A stretch of 64,000 nt of DNA from Cryomorphaceae bacterium BACL29 MAG-121220-bin8 (lineage in GTDB: Bacteria > Bacteroidota > Bacteroidia > Flavobacteriales > Flavobacteriaceae). The notes under the pieces were generated by a model. That model did no database searches and was not told where the DNA came from. It saw only the letters and a list, made by a program, of their open reading frames with translations. Shown piece by piece: positions 27,467 through 35,387 of this stretch. Position 1 is the stretch's first letter. The number at the start of each line of letters is the position of its first letter. Both the position numbers and the translations under genes were made by a program. The stretch is taken from contig CAJIYP010000003.1 of assembly GCA_905181705.1 (NCBI GenBank), positions 310,001 through 374,000 of the forward strand, given 5' to 3'.

Positions 27467-28268
27467 CTATAATAGTTTTATAATAATCTTCAAATGATTT
27501 TAAAACAAGTGAATGATCTAAAGTTCTAAAATCTTCTTCAATATTAGTATTTTCCAAGGCTCCTAAAACAAATTCATAAACTTCTTCTTCTTCTAAATTA
27601 AAATTATTAATAAAAAAAATCAATCCATAAAACTCCATTATACTAACAATAGCAACGTATTGTTTGTCTAATAATCTTATTTTTTTAAGTTCTTTATAAT
27701 ACCCTGACAAATGTTTGTAAACTGCCTCTATATCTAAACCACCAGAAATTGGAAGTAAAAGTGTCTGTAGTAAAAGGGTTGTTTCAGAAACTATTTTCTC
27801 TTCTCTTTTTCCTTCATATCCAGGTATTCCTACATCATTAAAATTTATTGGATTTTTAACACCTGAATCTAGCATGTCATTTAACATATTTCCACTTAAA
27901 TTATGTGGTTTTACATCCACATTTTCTAATTGATTAATAAAAGGCTCCACATAAACCTTTACCAAATCTTGTTCATAAACTTTAAAATTAATTACAATTA
28001 CATGAGGTTTTATTTGAATAGAAGAAATAATTATTGTGTCATTTTTTTTTACTCCAATACTAAAAAAACCTTTTTCATCTGTTATTGATTTTGCTCCACT
28101 ATTCTTATTGATTATATGAATACCGCTTAAATTTAAAGAGTCATTTACAACTTCCCCTTTAAAAGATTTGTATTCTGGAATATTTTGAGAAAAAACAATT
28201 TGTAAACCAAAAAAAAGGAAACAAAATACCGTTTTAACCTCTTTTGAGTATTTTTTTAAATTTATCAC
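27453..28268 (-). CDS. Carboxypeptidase-regulatory-like domain protein, exported (paralog 2)
   Basis: 271 aa. GTG start at 28268; no later ATG precedes the signal peptide (VFCFLFFGLQIVFSQN), so the GTG is accepted, which makes a 35-nt overlap with the preceding gene. Residues about 30-115 form a carboxypeptidase-regulatory-like beta sandwich (FKGEVVNDSLNLSGIHIINKN, ITDEKGFFSIGVKKNDTIIISS), the same module used at the N-terminus of TonB-dependent receptors. The remaining ~150 residues are helical and unassigned. Related to the upstream gene, so the pair probably arose by duplication. Confidence 0.68.
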   Translation of the reverse strand: MINLKKYSKEVKTVFCFLFFGLQIVFSQNIPEYKSFKGEVVNDSLNLSGIHIINKNSGAKSITDEKGFFSIGVKKNDTIIISSIQIKPHVIVINFKVYEQDLVKVYVEPFINQLENVDVKPHNLSGNMLNDMLDSGVKNPINFNDVGIPGYEGKREEKIVSETTLLLQTLLLPISGGLDIEAVYKHLSGYYKELKKIRLLDKQYVAIVSIMEFYGLIFFINNFNLEEEEVYEFVLGALENTNIEEDFRTLDHSLVLKSFEDYYKTIIDEKN

Positions 28269-28965
28269 TTTGCTTAACTAAAAAATCAATTAATTGAAAT
28301 TCATTACTTTTTTTAAATAAAAATTTTGAAGGAAATTTCTCATCACAAAACAATAAAAATTCAGGAATTTTTTCCTTTGGAATACCCAAATTTGATATAA
28401 AAAAGGAATCATCGTAAACTTCTCTTAACAAATTGCTAGGTGTGTAAGAAAGGCTCATTGATTCTTCTTCTTGCGTATTAGTTTTAGCTATTGCTTTATA
28501 TAAATTTATAAAGTTAATTCCGTTATTAAATCTACCAGACTGCAAAATTTGATTTTCAATTCTTGTTGATTTATCAAAATTATAATCAATTTTTTTAAAT
28601 TCTTCTTCTTTTAAGTCAAGAAATTTTTCTGTATTTTCTGGACCTACGACTACTTCATCTAGCTCTGTCACTTTTTCATTAACATCAATAACTATTCTAC
28701 TTTTTTGTAAAATCTCTTTACTTATTATTAATGAACGGATTTGGTATTGAACAGATGAAAAAAGCAATCTATCATTTAGTTTAACTTTGATTTCAAACTC
28801 TCCATCTTCATTGGTAATTGTGGCTTCTTGAGAAGTATTATTAATAACATTGGCTGAAATCACATTGCTATCTCTATATAAAACTTTTCCCTTAATCCAT
28901 GTTCTATAATTAGATTGCGAGAATGAAAAAGTAGAGATTAAGAAAAAAAGAAAAAAATATTTCAT
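28234..28965 (-). CDS. Carboxypeptidase-regulatory-like domain protein, exported (paralog 1)
   Basis: 243 aa from ATG 28965, with a signal peptide MKYFFLFFLISTFSFSQ. Beta-sandwich module at about 22-110 (WIKGKVLYRDSNVISANVINN, ITNEDGEFEIKVKLNDRLLFSS, then a strand ending LDEVVVG). A helical C-terminal half carries FKKIDYNFDKSTR. Built like the following gene but diverged. The start is 15 nt after the 3' end of tRNA-Gly, so expression is probably driven by the tRNA promoter. Role unknown; cell-envelope location is inferred. Confidence 0.7.
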   Translation of the reverse strand: MKYFFLFFLISTFSFSQSNYRTWIKGKVLYRDSNVISANVINNTSQEATITNEDGEFEIKVKLNDRLLFSSVQYQIRSLIISKEILQKSRIVIDVNEKVTELDEVVVGPENTEKFLDLKEEEFKKIDYNFDKSTRIENQILQSGRFNNGINFINLYKAIAKTNTQEEESMSLSYTPSNLLREVYDDSFFISNLGIPKEKIPEFLLFCDEKFPSKFLFKKSNEFQLIDFLVKQSDKFKKILKRG

Positions 28966-28980
28966 CAATAAAATAAATAG

Positions 28981-29053
28981 AGCGAGAGACCGGGTTCGAA
29001 CCGGCGACCATCAGCTTGGAAGGCTGACGCTCTACCAACTGAGCTACTCTCGC
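28981..29053 (-). tRNA. tRNA-Gly (anticodon TCC)
   Basis: 73-nt cloverleaf on the minus strand. Acceptor stem GCGAGAG / CTCTCGC, D-arm AGCTCAGTTGGTAGAGC, anticodon stem TCAGC / GCTGA with loop CTTCCAA, which gives anticodon TCC (reads GGA and GGG). T-arm CCGG-TTCGAAC-CCGG. Discriminator T; CCA not encoded. A perfect -7 element lies 7 nt upstream, and a protein gene begins 15 nt downstream. Confidence 0.96.
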
Positions 29054-29060
29054 TTAACTA

Positions 29061-29068
29061 CAAATATA
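29061..29068 (-). promoter_or_regulatory. -7 promoter element TATATTTG of tRNA-Gly
   Basis: Read on the minus strand, TATATTTG matches TAnnTTTG and ends 7 nt before the mature tRNA 5' end, which places the transcription start at or next to the tRNA. There is no clear TTG at the -33 position. Because the next genes follow within 15 nt or overlap, this element may drive the whole operon through the M1 peptidase. Confidence 0.55.
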
Positions 29069-29131
29069 ATATTAATGGTTTATTAAAGAATATTTACTTT
29101 AACTAAAATTATATTATTAAATTTATATAGA

Positions 29132-29575
29132 ATGGATATTCTTGTCAAAAAAGTTAAATCAACAGAGCTATTAGAGATAAGAAGTAAGGTTTTAAGAAAT
29201 AGTTCCAATTACGAATTTTGTAAATTTGATGGAGATAACATGAAAAGCTCTATTCATTTAGGAGTTTATAATGATAAAAAAATAATTGGTGGGGTTTCTT
29301 TAATAAAAAATAACTCTAATTATAAAAACCTAACTAATTGCTATCAACTTAGAGGAATGTGTGTTTTAAAAGATTTTCAAAAAAAAGGAATTGGCATCAA
29401 AATGTTAATAGAAGCTGAAAGTCGTTGTAAAAATTTAAATATTGAAAATATCTGGATGAATGCAAGAAAAAAAGCAGCAAATTTTTATTTAAAATTAAAT
29501 TACATAGATTCAGGAATTCATTATGAAATTGCCGGAATAGGGCTTCATTATTTTTTATATAAAAATTTAAAATGA
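29132..29575 (+). CDS. GNAT family N-acetyltransferase
   Basis: 147 aa, single acetyl-CoA-dependent acyltransferase domain. The core motif A is visible as LRGMCVLKDFQKKGIGIKMLIEAE, with the Q-x-x-G-x-G pyrophosphate loop QKKGIG, followed by a C-terminal IWMNARKKAANFYLKLNYI region typical of GNATs (A-x-x-F-Y-x-x-x-x-Y). Substrate unknown. The stop overlaps the start of the VanY-like gene (ATGA), so the two are coupled. Confidence 0.85.
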   Translation: MDILVKKVKSTELLEIRSKVLRNSSNYEFCKFDGDNMKSSIHLGVYNDKKIIGGVSLIKNNSNYKNLTNCYQLRGMCVLKDFQKKGIGIKMLIEAESRCKNLNIENIWMNARKKAANFYLKLNYIDSGIHYEIAGIGLHYFLYKNLK

Positions 29576-30288
29576 ATTTAAATTTTTATTTAACAATATT
29601 GTTTTTTTTAATAATTAGTAATTTTAATTTTTCTCAAACTAATATGAACTTAAACATACTTCAAGGAATTAAGAATCCAGATTTAATCGGGGATACTATA
29701 AAGCTTGAAAAAAATACGTATTATGCTTTCAAGAAAATGAAAAAAGCAGCAAAAAAAGATGGTATAAAACTAAAAATAGTTTCGGCTCACAGGGGATATG
29801 ATAGACAAAAATTTATATGGAATAAAAAATTTGAAAAATTCACTAGTGAATATTCATTAAACCCAGTCCAAGCTATTGAAGAAATTATAAAATACTCAAC
29901 TATTCCTGGGACTTCCAGACATCATTGGGGTACAGAAATAGATATTATCGACGAAAACTATTCAGAGGAAAAAAATGTTTTAATGAGTAGTAAATTTCAA
30001 AAAGATGGAATTTTTTACAATATAAAACAGTGGCTAAATTTAAATTCTGAAAAATTTGGATTTTATATTACCTATAACGATAATCCTAAAAGAAAAGGAT
30101 TTAAACATGAACCTTGGCACTTTAGTTATGCGCCAGTTTCAAAGAAAATGCTTTCTTTATTTTTAAAATCTGATCTAAAAAAACTAATTCAAAAAAATGA
30201 AATTAATGGTTCAGAATACTTCACAGATGACTTTATCGAAAAATATAAAAGCGAATACATCTTAGATATAAATCCATATTTAAAATAA
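29572..30288 (+). CDS. M15 family D-Ala-D-Ala carboxypeptidase (VanY-like), exported
   Basis: 238 aa with a signal peptide (ILFFLIISNFNFSQT). The VanY/DacB-type zinc peptidase motifs are present: SAHRGYDRQ, GTSRHHWGTEIDI (His and Asp ligands) and HEPWHFSYA (catalytic Glu and zinc His). It would trim the terminal D-Ala from peptidoglycan stem peptides in the periplasm. It follows a GNAT gene with a 4-nt overlap and precedes gpmI by 54 nt. Confidence 0.87.
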   Translation: MNLNFYLTILFFLIISNFNFSQTNMNLNILQGIKNPDLIGDTIKLEKNTYYAFKKMKKAAKKDGIKLKIVSAHRGYDRQKFIWNKKFEKFTSEYSLNPVQAIEEIIKYSTIPGTSRHHWGTEIDIIDENYSEEKNVLMSSKFQKDGIFYNIKQWLNLNSEKFGFYITYNDNPKRKGFKHEPWHFSYAPVSKKMLSLFLKSDLKKLIQKNEINGSEYFTDDFIEKYKSEYILDINPYLK

Positions 30289-30308
30289 TTAATTACTTCG
30301 ATTATAAT

Positions 30309-30316
30309 TATATTTG
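30309..30316 (+). promoter_or_regulatory. -7 promoter element TATATTTG upstream of gpmI
   Basis: Exact TAnnTTTG match 26 nt before the TTG start at 30343. No TTG at the -33 spacing. Likely reads into the four-gene unit gpmI, thioredoxin-like, map and methyltransferase. Confidence 0.4.
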
Positions 30317-30342
30317 TTTAAAAAATTAATATTTTTCACATT

Positions 30343-31869
30343 TTGAAAATTTCCAAAAAAACTATTTTAATGATTCTTGATGGGTGGGGAATAGCTTTAG
30401 ACCCTAGTGTATCTGCAATAGACAAAGCTAACACCCCCTTTATAGATTCACTGTATGATGATTACCCCTCTGCAAAGCTTATAACTTTTGGAGAAAGTGT
30501 GGGGCTTCCAAAAGGTCAAATGGGAAATAGTGAAGTTGGACATATTAATCTGGGAGCTGGTAGAATAGTTAATCAAGAACTAGCTAAAATAAATCTTGCA
30601 TTTAGAGAAAATTCTTTTCAAAATCAGAAAAACTTAAAAAACTGTTTAGAGTCAGTTCAAAAATCAAATAATAAACTGCATTTAATAGGACTATTATCAG
30701 ATGGAGGAGTACATTCACATATAAATCATTTAGAAGGAATACTTGATCTTTGTGAGCAAAAAAAAATTAATAAAATCTATATTCATGTATTCACAGACGG
30801 AAGAGATGTGGATCCTAAATCTGGTTTAAAATTTGTCAAAAGATTAAATAATAAAATCAAGTCCACCAATGCAAAAATCGTTTCTGTTATAGGTCGTTAC
30901 TTTGCTATGGACAGAGATAATAGATGGGAAAGAATTAAAAAAACTCATGATCTTTTAACCAAGGGGTTAGGAAATAAATCTAAGAATATAGAAAAATCTT
31001 TTCAAGAATCCTATGATAATGGGATTAGTGATGAGTTTATTGAACCGATTGTAATAACAGATGAAAATGGAAATCCTAAGGGAACTATTGAGGATAATGA
31101 TTATGTTATTTTTTTTAATTTCAGAACTGACAGAGGAAGACAACTGACTAAAGCTTTGACGCAGGAGAATTTCCCTGATTTTAATATGAAAAAATTAAAG
31201 TTAAATTTTCTTACGATGACTAACTATGATGAATCTTTTAAAAATATAAAGGTCATATATGATTCTAAAAATATTGTAAATACATTGGGTGAAGTATTAG
31301 AAAAAAACAACAAAACTCAAATTAGAATTGCAGAAACTGAAAAGTATCCCCATGTCACTTTTTTTTTTAATGGAGGAAGAGAAAAACCATTTAAAAATGA
31401 GACTAGGATAATGTGTCCTTCACCCAAAGTTGCTACTTATGATTTAAAACCTGAAATGAGTGCCGTTCACATAAAAAATTCAATAATAAAAGAAATTAAT
31501 AAAAATTTAACTGATTTTATATGCTTGAATTTTGCTAATCCAGACATGGTGGGGCATACTGGAAATATTTCAGCAGCAATAAAAGCTTGCGAAACAGTAG
31601 ATAGATGTTCAAAAGAAATCGTTAATAGTGCAATAGAAAATCAGTATTCTATAATCATAATTGCTGACCATGGAAATTGTGACATAATGAAAAATCCTGA
31701 CGGATCACCTAATACAGCTCATACAACTAACATGGTTCCTGTGATTCTTATTGACAAAGAAATTAAAAAAGTTTCCGATGGAATATTAGCTGATATTGCT
31801 CCCACTATCCTAAATTTAATGAATATAGATAAGCCCAAATTAATGACTGGAAAATCTTTAATAGATTAA
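30343..31869 (+). CDS. gpmI: 2,3-bisphosphoglycerate-independent phosphoglycerate mutase
   Basis: 508 aa, cofactor-independent mutase interconverting 3- and 2-phosphoglycerate in glycolysis. The phosphoserine nucleophile is Ser63 in QMGNSEVGH. Metal-site motifs ILDGWG (12-17), FTDGRDVDP, FFNFRTDRGRQ, ADHGNC and NTAHTTN are all present. It begins with TTG at 30343; the first residues MKISKKTILMILDGWG fit the family N-terminus, so the rare start is accepted. One nucleotide separates it from the next gene. Confidence 0.95.
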   Translation: MKISKKTILMILDGWGIALDPSVSAIDKANTPFIDSLYDDYPSAKLITFGESVGLPKGQMGNSEVGHINLGAGRIVNQELAKINLAFRENSFQNQKNLKNCLESVQKSNNKLHLIGLLSDGGVHSHINHLEGILDLCEQKKINKIYIHVFTDGRDVDPKSGLKFVKRLNNKIKSTNAKIVSVIGRYFAMDRDNRWERIKKTHDLLTKGLGNKSKNIEKSFQESYDNGISDEFIEPIVITDENGNPKGTIEDNDYVIFFNFRTDRGRQLTKALTQENFPDFNMKKLKLNFLTMTNYDESFKNIKVIYDSKNIVNTLGEVLEKNNKTQIRIAETEKYPHVTFFFNGGREKPFKNETRIMCPSPKVATYDLKPEMSAVHIKNSIIKEINKNLTDFICLNFANPDMVGHTGNISAAIKACETVDRCSKEIVNSAIENQYSIIIIADHGNCDIMKNPDGSPNTAHTTNMVPVILIDKEIKKVSDGILADIAPTILNLMNIDKPKLMTGKSLID

Positions 31870-31870
31870 T

Positions 31871-32434
31871 ATGAAAAATATAATTTTTATACTATGTATA
31901 TGTGTTTTGTTTTCTTGTAAATCAAAAACTCCAAATCCTGAAAAGGAATCTAATAAATTAACTGAACTAGATATTACAAATAATGAAGAATATATTGATA
32001 TAATTGGTCTGTTTAAAAAAGAGGAATTAAATTACAAACCTCATTCCACTTGGTTTAAAGAAAATTACGATAGTTATTCTTTAGATAAAAATATTGCTTC
32101 CAAGATTAAGCCACTGATGGATGATATTGAAATAACAGTGTTTATGGGTACATGGTGTAGTGATAGTAGAAGAGACTCTCCCGCTTTTTTTAAATTAATG
32201 GATTTTCTAAAAATTAAAGAAAACAAATTAGAATTAATAGCAATGACATTGAAAAAAACAACCCCAAATAATTTAGAAAAAGGTTTGGAAATTTATAATA
32301 TACCCACTTTTATATTTAAAAAAAATGGAAAAGAAATTAACAGAATTGTAGAGTTTCCAATCGAAACCATAGAAAAAGATATTTACAATATTTTAAGTGG
32401 AAAAGAATACAAAAATGCGTATGCTGATTTTTAA
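31871..32434 (+). CDS. Thioredoxin-like lipoprotein with CxxS motif
   Basis: 187 aa. Lipoprotein signal MKNIIFILCICVLFSC with Cys16. A thioredoxin-like fold is suggested by ITVFMGTWCSDSRRDSPAFFKLM, where the usual CxxC is Cys96-Ser-Asp-Ser99, and by a later cis-Pro stretch IYNIPTFIFKKNG. With a single cysteine it cannot do ordinary dithiol chemistry; mono-thiol reductase or isomerase-like use is possible. It lies between gpmI and map with gaps of 1 and 2 nt. Confidence 0.78.
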   Translation: MKNIIFILCICVLFSCKSKTPNPEKESNKLTELDITNNEEYIDIIGLFKKEELNYKPHSTWFKENYDSYSLDKNIASKIKPLMDDIEITVFMGTWCSDSRRDSPAFFKLMDFLKIKENKLELIAMTLKKTTPNNLEKGLEIYNIPTFIFKKNGKEINRIVEFPIETIEKDIYNILSGKEYKNAYADF

Positions 32435-32436
32435 AA

Positions 32437-33237
32437 ATGAGTTTAATTAAATCAAACGAAGAAATTGAATTAATTAGAGAAAGTGCTTTGCTAGTCTCTA
32501 AAACTTTGGGGATGTTAGCTAAAGAAATTAAACCTGGAATAAATACTCTTCATCTTGATTCGTTGGCTGAAACATTTATTAGAGATAACAACGCTGTCCC
32601 AGGTTTTTTGGGTTTGTATGATTTTCCAAATACTTTATGTATTAGTCCTAATTCGCAAGTAGTTCATGGGATTCCAAATAATCAAGAAATCAAAGAAGGA
32701 GATATTTTATCTATCGATTGTGGAGTTTTAAAAAATGGTTATTATGGTGACCATGCATACACATTTGAAGTAGGAGAGGTTAAGGAAGATATAAAAAAAT
32801 TAATAAAAGTTGCAAAAGAATCTCTATACCTAGGTATCTCGGAATTTAAAAAAGGGAATAGAGTTGGAGATGTAGGTTATGCCATTCAGTATCATAACGA
32901 ATTTAATGGATATGGTGTAGTAAGAGAATTAGTTGGGCATGGACTGGGTAAAGAGATGCATGAAAAACCAGAAATGCCAAATTACGGCAAGAGAGGTTCA
33001 GGAAAAAAATTTAAAGATGGAATGGTTGTAGCTATTGAACCAATGATCAACATGGGTAGTTATAAAATAAATCAATTGAAAGATGGCTGGACCATTCTAA
33101 CATCAGATAATTTACCAAGTGTACATTTTGAACACAACATTGCAATTATAAATGGAGTGCCTAATTTGCTTTCGACCTTTGATTATATATATGATTCTTT
33201 GGGTATTAAATCTGAAGAAGAAAACCAGTTTAAATAA
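32437..33237 (+). CDS. map: Methionine aminopeptidase, type I
   Basis: 266 aa. Removes the initiator Met from new proteins. The five metal ligands can be placed in their motifs: Asp in SIDCGV, Asp in YYGDHAYTF, His in LVGHGLGKEMHEKP, Glu in VAIEPM and Glu in FEHNIAI. Length and motif order fit type I enzymes. It follows the thioredoxin-like gene by 2 nt and is followed by a methyltransferase after 6 nt. This is not the map next to secY/infA, so the genome may encode a second copy. Confidence 0.92.
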   Translation: MSLIKSNEEIELIRESALLVSKTLGMLAKEIKPGINTLHLDSLAETFIRDNNAVPGFLGLYDFPNTLCISPNSQVVHGIPNNQEIKEGDILSIDCGVLKNGYYGDHAYTFEVGEVKEDIKKLIKVAKESLYLGISEFKKGNRVGDVGYAIQYHNEFNGYGVVRELVGHGLGKEMHEKPEMPNYGKRGSGKKFKDGMVVAIEPMINMGSYKINQLKDGWTILTSDNLPSVHFEHNIAIINGVPNLLSTFDYIYDSLGIKSEEENQFK

Positions 33238-33243
33238 TTAATA

Positions 33244-34020
33244 TTGAATTGGTTAATAAAAATTTTAATAAATAAAATACCTAGACCTCAATTAATTTTT
33301 TTGAGTAAAGTGTTTAGACCTGTTATTGATTTATATTTCAGAGGAAGTACGTTTTATGATCCAATTAATAATAAATCCTATAGGAAATTCTTGCCTTATG
33401 GATACACAAATCAAAGACCTAATGCATTGAGTCCTGGAACTTTGTCCCTAGAGAGGCATAGGTTATTATGGCTTTATTTAAAAAATGACTCAGAATTTTT
33501 TAATTCTAATCTTAAAATTTTACATATAGCTCCTGAACAAGCTTTTTTTAAAATCTTTAAATCTTTAAATCTTAAAAACTACGTGACATTTGATCTAAAT
33601 TCTCCATTAGCAGATATTAAAGGTGACATCTGCAACATGCCGTTCGAAAACAATTTTTTTGATTTTATTCTTTGTAACCATGTTTTAGAACACATAGAAG
33701 ATGACAAAAAAGCTATGGAAGAATTATTTAGAGTTTTAAATAAAAATGGAACAGCAATTTTACAAGTTCCTATAGATTTAGAAAAAAAGAAAACATATGA
33801 AGATTTAAATATAAAAACAAAAAAAGACAGAATGGAAAAGTTTGGGCAATACGATCACGTGAGAATATATGGGAGAGATTACTTTGATAGACTTGAAAGA
33901 GTTGGATTTCGTGTAGAACAAAATACGTATGCAAAAAAATTTAGTAAGATCGAAATTAAAAAATATGGTATTGTTGAAAATGAAATAATTCCAATATGTA
34001 AAAAAATTAATTCAAAATAA
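33244..34020 (+). CDS. Class I SAM-dependent methyltransferase
   Basis: 258 aa with a TTG start at 33244. The methyltransferase core spans about residues 95-180: ILHIAPEQAFFK in place of the usual glycine-rich loop, FDLNSPLADIKGDICNMPFENNFFDFILCNHVLEHIEDD, then LNKNGTAILQVPID. The loop ExQAFF instead of ExGxGxG is seen in a related flavobacterial family (recalled). Substrate unknown. Last gene of the gpmI unit; the final 14 nt overlap the convergent apbE. Confidence 0.8.
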   Translation: MNWLIKILINKIPRPQLIFLSKVFRPVIDLYFRGSTFYDPINNKSYRKFLPYGYTNQRPNALSPGTLSLERHRLLWLYLKNDSEFFNSNLKILHIAPEQAFFKIFKSLNLKNYVTFDLNSPLADIKGDICNMPFENNFFDFILCNHVLEHIEDDKKAMEELFRVLNKNGTAILQVPIDLEKKKTYEDLNIKTKKDRMEKFGQYDHVRIYGRDYFDRLERVGFRVEQNTYAKKFSKIEIKKYGIVENEIIPICKKINSK

Positions 34021-35014
34021 GTTTATCAAACCCCTTGGTAGTAAAAACCTGGACATTTTTTTTTTTATCAAAATAAATAATCATACCATCAATATTTTTC
34101 AATTTTGAAATAAGTTCGATAGACTTTTCTAATGGCATTGCCATAAAAGAAGTAGCGTAAGCATCCGCAGTAATACAATCCTCAGCAACTACGGATGTAG
34201 CCAAAATATTTGTAGCAAATGCATTGCCATTTGTGGGGTTTATAGTATGAACTATCTTTTCACCACTTTTCTCGTCTATTGTAAATTTTCTGTAATTTCC
34301 TGAACTTGCCAAAGCTAAATTTTGAAGCTGAATCTTATAAATAAAACTATTAGATTCATAATTCAGTGGATCCGTTAATCCGACTTTCCATGGAAGATTT
34401 GAAACTTCATTTTTTCCACTTGCTACCATTTCTCCTCCAATGTCAATTAAGTGATTATTAATATTATTATTTTTAAGCATTTTTGAAATTACATCGACAC
34501 AATATCCTTTAGCAATAGCATTAAAGTCTAAATAAATACCCTTATGATGTTTAACAACTAAACCATTTTTTAATGATACTTTCTCAAAACCAGTAAGGTT
34601 CAACAAGCTATCAATATTAATAGAACTTTTTTTATTAGTTTCGGGTCCCAGTCCATACTCCTTAACCAAAAGCCCTATAGTAGGGTCAAAAAATCCATTA
34701 GTAGATTCCCAAATTATTTTAGATTTATTAAAAACATTTCTAAAATGACTATCTACTTTAACAAATTGTTCCCCAGCATTAATTTTTGATATATCAGATG
34801 ATTTCATATAGGTAGAAAGTGATCTATTAATATGAAAGAAAATTGAATCTGTTAAAAAATCTATATTTTCAAGTGGGCTATTCGAGGTATATAAGATTTT
34901 GAAAGTAGTTCCTAAGGCTCTCCCAGAATTTGAATAAACAGTAGGTTTAGAATTATTAGAACAACTAATAAAAAATAAAATAAAATAAATACTAACTAAT
35001 TTTTTCAATTCCAT
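34007..35014 (-). CDS. apbE: FAD:protein FMN transferase (ApbE), lipoprotein
   Basis: 335 aa from ATG 35014, chosen because it yields the lipoprotein signal [18 protein letters not shown]; the longer frame from 35071 adds 19 residues of unlikely leader. ApbE signatures: GTTFKILY, LDFNAIAKGYCVD, DIGGEMVASG, KWKV-like PWKVGL, HTINPTNG and TADAYATSFM (Mg/FAD site). It covalently attaches FMN to threonines of NqrB and NqrC outside the cytoplasmic membrane. Position directly after the nqr genes fits this role. It overlaps the preceding small gene by 23 nt. Confidence 0.93.
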   Translation of the reverse strand: MELKKLVSIYFILFFISCSNNSKPTVYSNSGRALGTTFKILYTSNSPLENIDFLTDSIFFHINRSLSTYMKSSDISKINAGEQFVKVDSHFRNVFNKSKIIWESTNGFFDPTIGLLVKEYGLGPETNKKSSINIDSLLNLTGFEKVSLKNGLVVKHHKGIYLDFNAIAKGYCVDVISKMLKNNNINNHLIDIGGEMVASGKNEVSNLPWKVGLTDPLNYESNSFIYKIQLQNLALASSGNYRKFTIDEKSGEKIVHTINPTNGNAFATNILATSVVAEDCITADAYATSFMAMPLEKSIELISKLKNIDGMIIYFDKKKNVQVFTTKGFDKLILN

Positions 35015-35387
35015 TAAAATTAACGATATAATCTGAATCTTTAAATATAGGATATTCATAATTTTCAGCATTAGCTAAACCTACACCTGCAAAAAATAAA
35101 GTTGCATTAAATTTATTTGCATGTTCCTTGAGATTTTCTAAGTCTGCAATTTCTATATTTTTTGGATTTTTTGGATATATAATAGCTTGAACAATTATAA
35201 AAAAAAGTTTTTTGTTTTTTGTGCAAACAAATTGAGGGTCTTTTTTTAACTTACTATTTACAGATAAAAATTCATAATTGTTTTTTTCAAGATCTTTACC
35301 TGCAATATTCATTGCTAATTGATGTAATTTCAATTCGCTAAGTGGTTGTGGAAGAATATTATCCTCCAAAATCATCGAATCTGACAT
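34992..35387 (-). CDS. Uncharacterised small protein of the Na+-NQR operon
   Basis: 131 aa from ATG 35387 (an ATG at 35375 is an alternative), overlapping the nqrF end by 29 nt and apbE by 23 nt. No signal peptide or membrane helix, so cytoplasmic. It reads as an alpha/beta protein: helix with [20 protein letters not shown], strands [21 protein letters not shown], helix [10 protein letters not shown], strand [14 protein letters not shown] recall similar small genes next to nqrF in flavobacteria, often mislabelled as subunit F. Function unknown; an assembly or regulatory role for NQR is inferred only from its fixed place between nqrF and apbE. Confidence 0.75.
   Translation of the reverse strand: MSDSMILEDNILPQPLSELKLHQLAMNIAGKDLEKNNYEFLSVNSKLKKDPQFVCTKNKKLFFIIVQAIIYPKNPKNIEIADLENLKEHANKFNATLFFAGVGLANAENYEYPIFKDSDYIVNFNGIEKIS

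Noticed and set aside
18737-29053. tRNA-Val and tRNA-Gly as attachment sites of an integrated element
   Set aside because: No integrase, no partial tRNA repeat and no shift in gene content was seen near either tRNA. Neighbours are ordinary chromosomal genes.
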